A stretch of 64,000 nucleotides of DNA, taken from NCBI GenBank assembly GCA_933207985.1, contig OW240917.1, positions 117,117,300 through 117,181,299 on the forward strand, written 5' to 3'. Positions 10,879-21,581 of this stretch are shown piece after piece. Origin of the DNA: Pelobates cultripes (Eukaryota > Chordata > Amphibia > Anura > Pelobatidae). Position 1 is the stretch's first letter, and each line of letters opens with the position of its first letter. Below the pieces are notes generated by a model, which saw only the letters and a list, made by a program, of their open reading frames with translations, searched no databases and was not told the origin of the DNA. The translations under genes were made by a program, and so were the position numbers.

Positions 10879-11995
10879 TGGGCCAAATAGTAATGGCCAG
10901 ATGACTGGGTCAGAGCATCTCCAAAACGGCAAGTCTTGTGGAGTGTTCACAGTATGCAGTGGATAGAACATACCAAAAGGGATGCAAGGAAGGACAACCA
11001 ATGAACCGGCATCAGGGTCATGGGCACCCAAGATTCATTGATGCATGTGAGGAGTGAAGGCTAGCTTCTCTCGTCCGATCACACAAAAGAGCTAATGTAG
11101 CTGAAACTGCCGAAAAGCTTAATGCTGGCCATCATAGGAAGGTGTCAAACACACAGTGCCTTCTATGGGGATGTGTGCATCAGAACTGGACCATGGAGCA
11201 ATGGAAGAAGATCTGATGCTCTGATGAATTTTCATTTAAATCAGGTGAACTGCCAGATGCGGAGAGATTCCCCTCAGGAAGGCTTGAGGGCAGAAACGTT
11301 GGGGCTACTGCTTCTCCTGCTCTAGGTTAGTAAACCTGATTTTATGAGTGTATATATTTAACCTTCAGCACTTTATTCTAACTATATGTGGTTATGGAAC
11401 AGCTGTCCTGTCATACTCATACTGTTTATTGCCCTCTTATTTGTAATGTCTACTTGTCTGTTGTACTATTAAAGAGACTTTTTATGTACAATCTTTGTGG
11501 TGCCTTGGGTATATTTTCTGTGTATGCACCATTTACCTGGGGAAGAGATTGCAGCAGGATGCACTATGTCAATGTTATGCTCTAGGGCTAGGCAATGTTT
11601 TGCAGGGAAACATTGGGTCCTGGCATTCATGAGGATGTTACTTTGACATGTACCACCATTCATGGCAATGGTGTGCCTTCACGGCAGTGGCCTCTTTCAG
11701 CTGGATAATGCACTCTGCCACACTGCAGAAATTGTTCAGGAATGGTTTGAGGAACATAATAAAGAGTTCAGGGTGTTGCCTTGGACTTCATATTCCCCAG
11801 TTTTCAATCCAATTGAGCATCTGTGGGATGTGCTGGAAAAACAAATTTGATCCACGGAGGCCCCACCTTGCAACTTGTATGACTTAAAGGAATCTACTGC
11901 TAATGTATTGGTGCCATATACCACAGGGCACATTCAGGGGTCCTTCATGATATTTGGCATGTGGTTTTATTTTTGTGGCTGATCGGTGTAAATAC
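10879..11995 (+). pseudogene. Tc1-like transposon relic, transposase fragments
   Basis: The three readable parts are in order for a Tc1/mariner transposase. An N-terminal region near 10880-11200 (QMTGSEHLQNGKSCGV in one frame) is riddled with stops. A middle part around 11135-11230 includes the WSNGRRSDALM stretch. The C-terminal DDE part at 11662-11850 reads FQLDNALCHTAEIVQEWF with SPVFNPIEHLWDVL, where the Asp and Glu are about 36 residues apart. The 3' terminal repeat near 11963-11993 ends in TGGCTGATCGGTGTA, the reverse complement of the Tc1-like terminus at 31480, so both belong to one family. The 5' terminal repeat is missing and a retroelement interrupts the gene at about 11262-11545. 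Not functional. Confidence 0.85.
11262..11545 (+). mobile_element. Short insertion with hammerhead-like core in the Tc1 relic
   Basis: Transposase-like sequence stops after TGCCAGATGC and resumes at CATTTACCTGGGGAAG near 11530, so about 280 bases are inserted. The left part holds a CTCAGGA box, a short hairpin, GAAA and the palindrome ACGT at about 11266-11301. The CCC before the box can pair with the GGG after the palindrome. The right part has ATTAAAG and a T-rich end. I see no convincing target duplication; both edges are approximate. Confidence 0.6.
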
Positions 11996-12164
11996 ATCCA
12001 GAAGGGAGGAGGAATTGTCCAATTATGAAAGGGAGATGAAGGAGAATTTTCTCACAGGTGACAGAAACTCTGCTCACACTAAATGATCAGCCTATTATTG
12101 AATATAATATACAACGTCTAATAAGAATAAACTGTTAGGAGAAAAATGTTTGGATCTGATAAGG

Positions 12165-12790
12165 ACATTTACGTAAAATCTGAGTATAATATGTATGTGA
12201 CAGACCGCTGGCACTCCGACCGAGTACCTCCGCCAATCAATGCTACTAGCGCTTGCCGAGGACTCAGAGCACTCCAACAGACACCATCAGCACTGCGGAC
12301 GCCACTTCCAGCTATGCAGCTGCGCTGGGGTCTCGCCTTCTCTCGCCCACCCTGGATCCATGACCAGGATCCAGCTCCCAGTGGGTAAACCTCTCCTAAA
12401 TCCAGAGAGCGTAACAGGAACAAATCAAGCTCTTACAAGAGCTTACTCTGGGGAGTAAGTGATTATAGCAATCCCCAGAGTGTAGGTATCCCTTCACCCA
12501 AACGTGAGCCAAGGCTTCAAGAAAGGTGCAAGTAGGTCTGGCTTATTGAGGGCTACCTGCCTGGTATTTATGCAAGTGTCCACCAGGTGGACACTCCCCT
12601 AGGGGACCTGATGGAACAATGGGACACATATTGGATATTAGCCTATCACAGACAATACAAACAAAACACTCCAATAGTGACATCACAATCCCTCCTCTCT
12701 ATCCTGGAGATAATTGGGAAGTAATCAAATTATCTCCCAGGACAGAGGCAAGACTCCATTAACCACATGGTTACAAAAAGACATAAAATT
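12165..12790 (-). repeat. LTR-like segment, minus strand
   Basis: Reading the minus strand, 12790 to 12165 shows a TGCATAAATACC TATA-like box at about 12575, CTCAATAAG near 12550, and the GGGATTGCTATAATCACT block also present at 5546-5566. It continues through GCTCTTGTAAGAGCT and CTGGATCCTGGTCATGGATCC, matching 5590-5690 in order. It is therefore the same LTR-like family as 4740-5830, inverted. Its ends are unclear, and the ORFs across it are incidental. Confidence 0.6.
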
Positions 12791-15165
12791 ACACAATGTT
12801 ACAATTACTACATAAAACATATACATATATACAGCATCTATGATTCCTTGATTGCATGATATTTACAGTAAATGTCTTCACAGATGCATAAACCATTTCC
12901 CATGCTGCTTACATTTTGGGAATCTAAATATCCAAACATACCAGCGGATATTTGCATCTTATTATTCATTTTATTCATATTGCATATATATTTTCACATT
13001 ATATATTTTTTTTGCCAATATCTGTCATTCAATGTTAATTATTCTGAACCTCTTGGGATATCATACGATTTGCAACATCTATAATCTTTAATAGTTTTGC
13101 ACTGGATCAATAAATAAGTAAAAAAAAAAATCTTCTTTCTCTCACTATGCATATTTAATCATATTTTTGAGCCCCGAACAACAATCTATAAAATAACTGG
13201 TTGCTGTAATTTTTTTTTTTATTGCAGATTGTCAGGTCACTTTATATCACAACATGAATACAGAACTATAATACTATAGTACAGAATAGATAGAGTACAT
13301 TATTGTTATATCACAACATGCCCAAAACACAGCATGGTTTTTATTTCACTATAGAGTGAGTTGTGTTGAGTTAACAAAAGTAGCAAATTCTTATGACTTA
13401 AAATTTTTTTTTTCATATACCTATGTTTTGTTTTTAAATTGGTTCTCATGTCACCATGTACTCTCTATTTAACGATTAAACCTTATTGTGTTAAGAACAT
13501 GGTTGCAAAGTCCTTGTCACATAATAATGTGCTGATGTAACCTCGTCCTCAATACATTTGGCTTGCATATTCTTTTATGCCAACATATGCACACTTTTTT
13601 GTTTGTCTTAGGGTATAAATATTTAGAAGTGATGCTAAGCTTTAGACCAGTGCATTTCTAATTAATTTGAGATAGCTACATGAATATGCTGATAGCCCTT
13701 ACTACAGAAGTTAATAATGAAATGTCTATCATCTGTGACTATTCCTATTACATTCTGAAATTAAGCAGGAGTAGTGGTGGTGGTATTTATATATTTAACT
13801 GTTTGAGCCCAGGAACCTTTTACACTATATTATGGAACAAGAAATACGTTGCTTAACACCCTGATGGAATTGAGGCACTGGCTAAATTGCACTTAAGGGA
13901 AGCTATTAAATCAACCCTTAACATCATTTCATTTTCTCTAACCGTTTTATCTGTGGTTTAGTACAACCCAAACATGCTGTCACCGAGAGGTATAAATGAA
14001 CAGAGTGTTATAAATGAATAGCTCCAGTACATTAAATAAAGTGATTAAGTTGAAGTGCTCTTGTTCACAAAAACATCATAATAAAGTTTATTAACATAAA
14101 GCAACGGCACATTAATCTGCAAAGAAAGACTGTGTATTTATTTTCAATGTACATGGCTGCGGTAATATTCTTCAGATCCAGTACCCTTTGCAGTTTGTGT
14201 GTACTCCATAAATTACTAAAAGTGAGAATATGCTGTATAAGTGCACATTATGTTAGCATTTAGTAAAAGATACCTGATATTTTAAATGGATTCAAAGGGA
14301 CTAATAAATTGGCCAAGTAGCTGTTAATCGATTGTGTGAATGAATAATCAATGACTAGATGTCACTTGTTGGCCAATGGGGAAATCACTCATGATTTAAC
14401 TCATTGTAAAGACATGAGTACGTTGTATCTGAAATGCAGTTAAAGAATCAAATATATTACTACTCCCTCAGAAAGTGAGTTTGTCAATTAAAATTTACCA
14501 GAGGTACACATTTAACGGAAGGGTAACTATGTAAATTAATATTTGATGGTTATGAAACAAAAATATTTGCAATGAATTGATATTGTGTATAATTGTATTG
14601 ATTACGAATTGATATTGTGTATAATTGTATTGATTATAATTCACGTGGCTTTGTGATAGATGATTAGAAGGTACATGTACCAGAAGTGTTGAATTTGATT
14701 AATGTATATTTTAGAATCTGCTTAAATCAGTTGAGTCTTTAGTAATTCTGTAATTTATTTGATATTAAAGATTTCCAACAATAAACAAAAGCCAGTGCTG
14801 TGTTGACAACAACCCACACAAGGGTGAAGCTTTACTCTCCACAGCTGGACGTTTAATTGCAAACTTGCGCACTACCATAAGGAAGAAATATTAGAAAACT
14901 TGTTTGTGATTGTGAGAGAACATTTTTGCAGAAATGTGAATTGTTAACTTTTTTGGGTACTATTATGCAGCAGAACTCTAAGCTGCTCTGTTTGGGGTAA
15001 GGATTTTCTGTTACAATTTGCTTACAATATGTATATTATGTATTGAAATTGTTAATTGTTTTCCAATAAAAGACTTTTTGAAATGTGTTTTATAACTTGG
15101 AATGGATATATGTCCTCTTCAGTCAGGAGAGTATTTAGAAATAGCACAGTCCGTAACTAGTGAGT
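12791..15165. other. No recognisable feature
   Basis: AT-rich sequence, with one 28-base direct repeat at about 14575-14640 (GAATTGATATTGTGTATAAT occurs twice) and poly-T runs. No coding signal. Confidence 0.5.
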
Positions 15166-16114
15166 TATAGCGGAGCCCTAGTCCTACACCCAAGATTAAA
15201 ATCAGGAACAAGAAAAATACCAAGTAGATATCCCACCTCCTCCCCAGCAACTGGACGACACACAGTTCTGGGAGTACAACTGGTTTTATTCCTGCCACAC
15301 ACAGCTTTTATACATTGCCCCTAGCATGGCGTTTCCTAGTCACAATTACAGGGCTTTTCTTCCCAAGATCCTCTGTGCCTAAGAGATAATTGAGTGACAA
15401 AAAACTACAACTCCATTATCTCTCAGGTACAGAAAAATCTACAATATTTAAAAACATCCAAAAATACCTTTTCATTTTGTTGATTTTGGTGATTTTATTA
15501 ACTTCAGAACCCCACAAACGTATCACCGAATAGCTTGGATCTGAGAGCCCAATTTGCCAAAATATCACTCAGATCCCTTCGGTGGTTTGGGAACGCCATT
15601 CGAATGAAGTTTTGACCGGTTGGCCAAAGGAGATGCCCTAAAACAGTTCCAGAGAAAACAAGGCAACTGTCAGTCATCTTTCGGGGGTCCTCACACGAAC
15701 ACTGATGAATCTATCCCCTTGCTGTTAGTATACAAATGCTCCCTCTTTTCAGTAGTTTATGCCTCCCAAACGCCATTCTCCTAACTGTTCGGGAAGTTGT
15801 ATGGGTAGCTGTACCAGTTTCCTGGCGGTCACGGGGTTGCGTATCCAAAATTAGTTCCATGCTGTCAATGACCATGTGCCACTGCCCTCGTTCGAGAGAC
15901 AAAATGGCCACCAATTTTTGAACATGTACGTTCCGTTATATGAACGGCGGCCACACAGGGAAAGCACTTGAACTAATAACCAATAACCAGGGGTTGTTGA
16001 TGATTATGAAGGTACGAACAAGGGCCACACAGCGAGAGGGTTAGGTAAATGAACGGGGCATACGGACAGCCGAACAAAAGGGAATAAAAGTATATTTTAG
16101 TTTTCTATTCCGCT

Positions 16115-16117
<3 letters not shown>
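15166..16117 (-). repeat. Solo LTR-like element, minus strand
   Basis: On the minus strand it begins TGTAGCGGAATAG at 16117 and ends CTCCGCTATA at 15166, so the tips form an imperfect inverted repeat like those of the LTR at 36460-37986. A TATAAAAGC box (about 15308-15316) and an AATAAAACC signal (about 15280-15288) lie 30 bases apart, the promoter and polyadenylation signals expected at the U3-R boundary. CGTTC-type boxes in the U3 part resemble 4850-5060. No internal retroviral genes flank it, so it is probably a solo LTR. No target duplication was seen. Confidence 0.6.

Positions 16118-16156
<39 letters not shown>
16118..16156. repeat. (TA)n microsatellite
   Basis: About 19 TA units directly abut the LTR-like element. 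Confidence 0.97.
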
Positions 16157-16160
<4 letters not shown>

Positions 16161-16346
16161 TTATATATTAAGGCTCAATTTTATTTTAGTGTATTTTAAA
16201 GTTAAACAAAGGTTATCCAATAAGCTGTATATGTAAGAGAAATCAGCTGCATAATAATGTTGATCTGCAGGCTTTTATAGAAAATCACATAACTCATTAA
16301 TATACGGTTTTTATAATGGGTGTTCTTGAAAAAATATACAGGTCCT

Positions 16347-18346
16347 TTTAGCCCCTTAGTGACCAGACTGTTTTTCAATTTTCTTACCGTTAAGGACCAG
16401 GGCTGTTTTTACATTTCTGCGGTGTTTGTGTTAACTGTAATTTTTCTCTTACTCATTTACTGTACCCACACATATTATATACTGTTTTTCTCACCATTAA
16501 ATGGTCTTTCTACAATACCACTATTTTCATCATATCATATAATTTACTATAAAAACATTATAAAATATGTATAAAAAACCCACACTTTTTCTAACTTTGA
16601 CCCCCAAAATCTGTTACGCATCTACAACTGCCAAAAAACACCCATGCTAAATAGCTTCTAAATTTTAACCTGAGTTCAGAAATACCCAATGTTAATATGT
16701 TCTTAGCTTTTTTTTTTGCAAGTTATAGGGCTATAAGTACAAGTAGGACATTGCTATTTAAAAATATATATTTTTAAAATGTATCAAAAGTGACATTGTA
16801 ACACTGTTATCTGTCATAAATCTCTGAATCACACCTCACATGCACATATTTTTATTAAGTAGACAACCCAGGGTATTCAATATGGGGTATGTCCAGTCTT
16901 TTTAGTAGCCACTTAGTCACAAACACTGGCCAAGGTTAGCATTTATAGTTGTGTGTGTTAAAAAAGGAAAAAACTAATCTGAACTCTAATTTTGGCCAGT
17001 GTTTGTGACTAAGTGGCTACTAAAATACTTTACATACCCCATTTGCAATACCTTGGGTTGTCTACTTTTGCAAATGATATGCCATTATGGGGGTAATTCT
17101 CATTCCTGGGTTACCATACGGTCTCAAAGACAACTTTACCAATCTGGCAAATTTCAATGTGAAAAAAGGAAATGCAAGCCTTATATTTGACTCTGTAACT
17201 TTTGAAAACACCATAAAACCTGTACATGTGGGGTTCAGTATAACTTGCGAAACTTCGCAGAACTCAAATATTGGCGTTTCAAAACAGTAAAACGTATCAC
17301 AACAATTATATCATCAGTCAAAGTGACGTTTGTGTGTGAAAAATGCAAAAAACTGCACTTTCACTGATGATAAAACACTAATATTTGTGTAAAGCAAAGT
17401 CTCCCGAGTACAGGTTTTATGGTGTCCTGGAAAGTTACAGGGTTAATTATAGGGCTTGTGAACCAAATTCTCTGAACCTTCTGCCTAGGTTGTCAGGCAT
17501 GTCCCACAAATTGTAATTAATACAATTACTTAATTATGTAAAAATATTATATAAATGTATTTATAGAATGTAAATATATCTGTATATATATATATATATA
17601 TATTTTTTTTAATTATTTGTATTTATATATAGCTATATATATAGATAGATAGATAGACAGATAGATATAAATACATATATTTATTTATAATGTCATTCTA
17701 AATGTATTTTGATTTAAATATGTATGTATATTAATATCAAAATACAGTTAGAACAAATTTAAAACGGTATATAATTTTTTTCAATTTAATTTTATTATTT
17801 TTTTCAATTTAATTTTTTTCATTTTTTTCAATTTATTTATTTATTTTTATTTTATGTATATATATATATATATATAAATATATAATTAACGTCATTCTAA
17901 GTGTATTTTAATATTAATTTATATATATATATATATATGTTATTAAAATACACTTAGAATAATGGATTGTGTATGTGTATGTGCATATAAAAGTAGTTCG
18001 ATCATATATATAAATATATATTTTATCTATATACTTTTATTTACTTTATTAAACTTTTTAACAAATTTTATTAACTTTGAAAACTTTTTTGCAGGCATGA
18101 GGGGGACAGCCTGAGAGCTCAGGCATTCCCCCTGCAGGCACTGCACAAGCCGGCTATTTCGGTCATGTGATCGTGAGGGCCCCGCGATCACATGGCCTGG
18201 GGAGGCTGGACCCGCCACAGGGGGACTGCCTAGCATACCAGGCAAGTCCCCACATTGCGATCGCCGTCGAGGGATCGCCAGCGATCAGGTAAGTGCATAT
18301 TTGCCATCGGACATACCAGGTATGTCCACGGTCGGGAAGGAGTTAA
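16347..18346 (+). mobile_element. Non-autonomous TTAA-ended element, 2 kb
   Basis: The left end TTTAGCCCCTTAGTGACC and the reverse complement of the right end (TTAACTCCTTCCCGACC) are similar, so the element has degenerate terminal inverted repeats with TTAA at the tip. The right 350 bases, with GCCTGAGAGCTCAGGC, a CATGTGATCG/CGATCACATG pair and the ACATACCAGGTATGTCC tip, match the reverse complement of 25019-25400; the AT-rich part at 17680-17860 matches 26240-26405. A 75-80 bp imperfect inverted repeat at 16857-16937 and 16991-17070 lies inside. No transposase is present. TTAA ends fit piggyBac or Kolobok mobilisation, which is inference. Confidence 0.7.
17583..17945. repeat. AT-rich simple repeats
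   Basis: Several (TA)n runs (17583-17602, about 17858-17874, about 17922-17938), a short (GATA)n run at 17643-17667 and TTTTTCAATTTAATT repeats make up most of the centre of the TTAA-ended element. Confidence 0.9.
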
Positions 18347-18469
18347 TCAAGTTCTAGAAATTTAGATAAGAAAGTATCGTTTTGAGTTCAGACCGGTTTG
18401 AGTAGGTTGAGTAATCTTGTATTGTCCAAAGCTTGTCAATGGGGACAAAACAGGCTTGTTCTTGAGATA

Positions 18470-19710
18470 TCAAATGCAAAAGAATAATAAGCGCTCTCTT
18501 CTCAGGGGTGAGCAGCAGTTCACCAACAAGGTGTTCCTCTACCTTGTGATAAATGGACAGATAAAATAGAAAGGTGAACAGCGCTAAAAATCAGAAAATG
18601 TACATACGTTTTGTAGAAATACTGGCCAGCAGAGTAGCTTAAAAAAAAGAGAAACAAAAATACAAATAATGGTACAGTATGTATGAACGATATAATTCCA
18701 CAAGAACAAAGGTGTTATATTCACACTCACACTTTGAGGAGCTATATCAGCTCGGTGTTAAGAGCCTGGACGGAATAATCCCCGTCTATGGATTTCTTGA
18801 GGTTCAAGACCGTTGGTGAATTTATAGGTGTAAATATTCGTTACATGAAAAACAAGAGTAAAATACACCACATGGTATAGTACGTAAATATAAAATATTG
18901 TGAAAAAAAAAGTGGATGATCCTACTTACATATACTAGAGCAACGACCTGCTCTAGTTTGGAGAATTTCAGGTGGAATAATCCCCACCTTGGGATATAGT
19001 GGACCCAGGTATAGCAGCAAAGCAGTATTGGATAGGAAGGAGGACAAAAGGAATGACTGGATAGTTTAAAAAATATATATACTTTAATACAATAAGTGAA
19101 AAGTGAATAATAAACTATAAAACCAGTCCTGTATAAAAGTCCAAAATTCTTCCTCACTTGACGCGTTTCGCCGAAGCTTTCTCAAAAGTGAACGCTTCGT
19201 CAATAATGATTCACTTTTGAGAAAGCTTCGGCGAAACGCGTCAAGTGAGGAAGAATTTTGGACTTTTATACAGGACTGGTTTTATAGTTTATTATTCACT
19301 TTTCACTTATTGTATTAAAGTATATATATTTTTTAAACTATCCAGTCACTCCTTTTGTCCTCCTTCCTATCCAATACTGCTTTGCTGCTATACCTGGGTC
19401 CACTATATCCCAAGGTGGGGATTATTCCACCTGAAATTCTCCAAACTAGAGCAGGTCGTTGCTCTAGTATATGTAAGTAGGATCATCCACTTTTTTTTCA
19501 CAATATTTTATATTTACGTACTATACCATGTGGTGTATTTTACTCTTGTTTTTCATGTAACGAATATTTACACCTATAAATTCACCAACGGTCTTGAACC
19601 TCAAGAAATCCATAGACGGGGATTATTCCGTCCAGGCTCTTAACACCGAGCTGATATAGCTCCTCAAAGTGTGAGTGTGAATATAACACCTTTGTTCTTG
19701 TGGAATTATA
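18470..19710. mobile_element. Foldback retroelement-like insertion with 14-bp target duplication
   Basis: The 14-mer TTGTTCTTGAGATA occurs at 18456-18469 and again at 19711-19724, directly flanking this block, which is the signature of an insertion. Inside, 18690-19192 and 19210-19711 are an almost perfect inverted repeat of about 500 bases per arm (one indel in an A-run near 18903 and at least one substitution), separated by 17 bases. The left 220 bases (18470-18689) have no partner. Both arms carry a hammerhead-like motif next to the centre. Mirror-image ORFs of 111 and 132 codons in the arms are a by-product and lack known domains. The build, a foldback with variable target duplication and a ribozyme-like core, resembles Penelope-like or retrozyme elements; no reverse transcriptase is present. 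Confidence 0.8.
19210..19248 (+). ncRNA. Hammerhead-ribozyme-like motif (right arm)
   Basis: TCACTT (19211-19216) pairs with AAGTGA (19243-19248) as stem I. Between them come TTGAGAA (19217-19223; the canonical box is CUGANGA, two differences), an extra A, stem II GC/GC with a TTCG loop (19225-19232), GAAA (19233-19236), and the palindrome ACGCGT (19236-19241) with C at the expected cleavage position. A mirror copy on the minus strand covers 19154-19192. The core deviations make present-day activity doubtful. Confidence 0.55.
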
Positions 19711-19724
19711 TTGTTCTTGAGATA

Positions 19725-21104
19725 CAAGGTTGCATAGTAATTTGTTAAGCTTAGATGCTAATAACTGGTGTCTGAGTTTAGTAATGAAATAAGCTTGAAT
19801 TTTACAATTTCAAGGGCCTGATGTCAGAGCTCATAAAGATGGCCACCGCTTAGACTGGTGTCCCGGCCCCCCTGAAATTCAATTTGAATTTGCCTTGAAA
19901 TCTAACTTTAGTAAATAACCACAAAGTGTTTGTTCCTTAGCAATGTAACTAAGAAGGTGATACTGTAAGAATGCAAGCTTAGCAATGGCCTAGTGCAGAC
20001 CTAGTAAATTTTTGCACTACAATGGATTTGCAGCTTTAATCTAAATCACCATCAGATACATTTGGAGTCATCTGACATTTAACACCAATTGCACTAATCA
20101 AATAGTCCTCTTTTCAAATAGCCATTACTTTGGATCAAGTAGAATCTGAAAATGTCTGAGAAGAATACCAATACCTACCACAAAACTGAAATATAGGCTG
20201 AGCAACAACACAGTGCTGAACGTTTTGCAGAATTTAATGTTTCAGTATTGCCTTAACATAACTAACATTTGATCTAAAATATCACATTGATACACGTTCA
20301 GATCTGCTAGTTATAGCTAAGTTATGGGACAGATTACTGTCTGTTAAGCCTGTTATGTCTGCTAGAGGCCCTGGATTTTAGGAAATCATCCAGGAAGTGA
20401 AATGAGAAAAAAAGGTTCCTTTTGAAATCGAACAAGCATTCTTTTTTGGCAGTTTGATTTTTTTAGCCAATCAGAATACAGCTGGGAATCAACTTCTGAC
20501 TAGTGGCCAGAAAACTCCCAGATAAGAATTTACTAATAACATTTCTTGGTCTGCTCAGCATTTCTGGATATAAACAGTAAAAACAGGCCTGTTCTATAAA
20601 TTTCATTAGTGTTTTTTGACTTCATTAAATGTTCTTATATTCTCTTTTATGTCAACTGTTACTGGTACTTTAGAAATATGCCGTAGAATCTATTTGGTTA
20701 TTTTGTACATTGCTGATCAATTGCTTTTTTAGATTTAAAAAAAAAAAAAAGTGAAAAAATTATGCGTTCCCTTTGGCACCTGTATGGTTAAAAATATTAC
20801 CCCAGTGATATCCAAAACAGCCCTACAGGGAAATATACGATACATAATATTTAGTGATTTCTTTAGTAAAAATCGTTTAACCATTTAATAAAAATGTGTT
20901 TAACCATTTATTTGTTCATGTCTTTACTCAGTAATGTGAGAATTATTACATTTAAGCCAACACAGGCTTCCTTTGGAGTTCCATAATCTGGGCTCTTAAT
21001 ACAGCTTATAAAATAGATAACTCATATTGCCTACACACCATGAAAATGTGCCTCTAGCAGCTATGTTTGATTCTCACGAACTTGCACCATATTGGCCTTC
21101 CTGT
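19725..21104. other. No recognisable feature
   Basis: No ORF or repeat structure that I can support; one A-run at about 20735-20750. Confidence 0.5.
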
Positions 21105-21581
21105 CTATACCTCATTGGAGCGAGCATCAATGTAACAATCACATTTGGTGTGGTAGAGATGATAATAATAGCTTTCCACAAACATCTGGTGCTGATTTAA
21201 TAGCTTGTTAACTGAAATACATCTGGATCTGTTTCGCACCCTGACTGTCATATCAGATGCCGCTTTTTCAACCAGCTCTCCAAACGTCAGGTGCTGCTTT
21301 GCACCCTTCACAACACACATGTGGGACTGCTCCATGTACTGCTCTGTGGTAAACCTGTTGCAAAGTTTGTTACTGGCACCTTCTGCTGTCAAGAGTTTGC
21401 CAAAGATTAGAGTCACATGCTTTGACTTGCTCGCCTCTTCCAGTGCTTTTCCCAGACATTCTCTTGTAAGATCTGTGTAACGTTTGTAGAAGTTCAATAT
21501 ATGTTTTCGCTCAGTTATTTTGCATAACTTATATGAAAACACATCCTCAAGTTTGGAGGGCCGTTGCACAAGTATTAATAG
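21105..21581 (-). CDS. Unidentified ORF, possible single exon or decayed mobile-element ORF
   Basis: The longest non-repeat open frame in the window, about 157 codons from just after a TAG at 21584-21582 to the TAG at 21107-21105; the first usable start is a GTG at 21569. The product is polar and basic, with regular Leu/Lys/Glu spacing (ERKHILNFYKRYTDL, CLGKALEEASKSK, FGELVEKAASDM) and scattered Cys/His. An AG lies just upstream (21583-21582) and GAG|GTATAG at 21113-21105 could be a splice donor. That makes 21111-21581 a conceivable internal exon, but the acceptor lacks a pyrimidine tract. The layout faintly recalls Cys/His-rich N-terminal ORFs of some vertebrate transposon-derived proteins. 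I cannot assign a function. Confidence 0.4.
   Translation of the reverse strand, partial: LLILVQRPSKLEDVFSYKLCKITERKHILNFYKRYTDLTRECLGKALEEASKSKHVTLIFGKLLTAEGASNKLCNRFTTEQYMEQSHMCVVKGAKQHLTFGELVEKAASDMTVRVRNRSRCISVNKLLNQHQMFVESYYYHLYHTKCDCYIDARSNEV

Noticed and set aside
18822..19643. Two nearly identical hydrophobic proteins encoded head to head
   Set aside because: They are the same sequence in the two arms of the foldback. No known domain, and the identity is explained by the inverted repeat.
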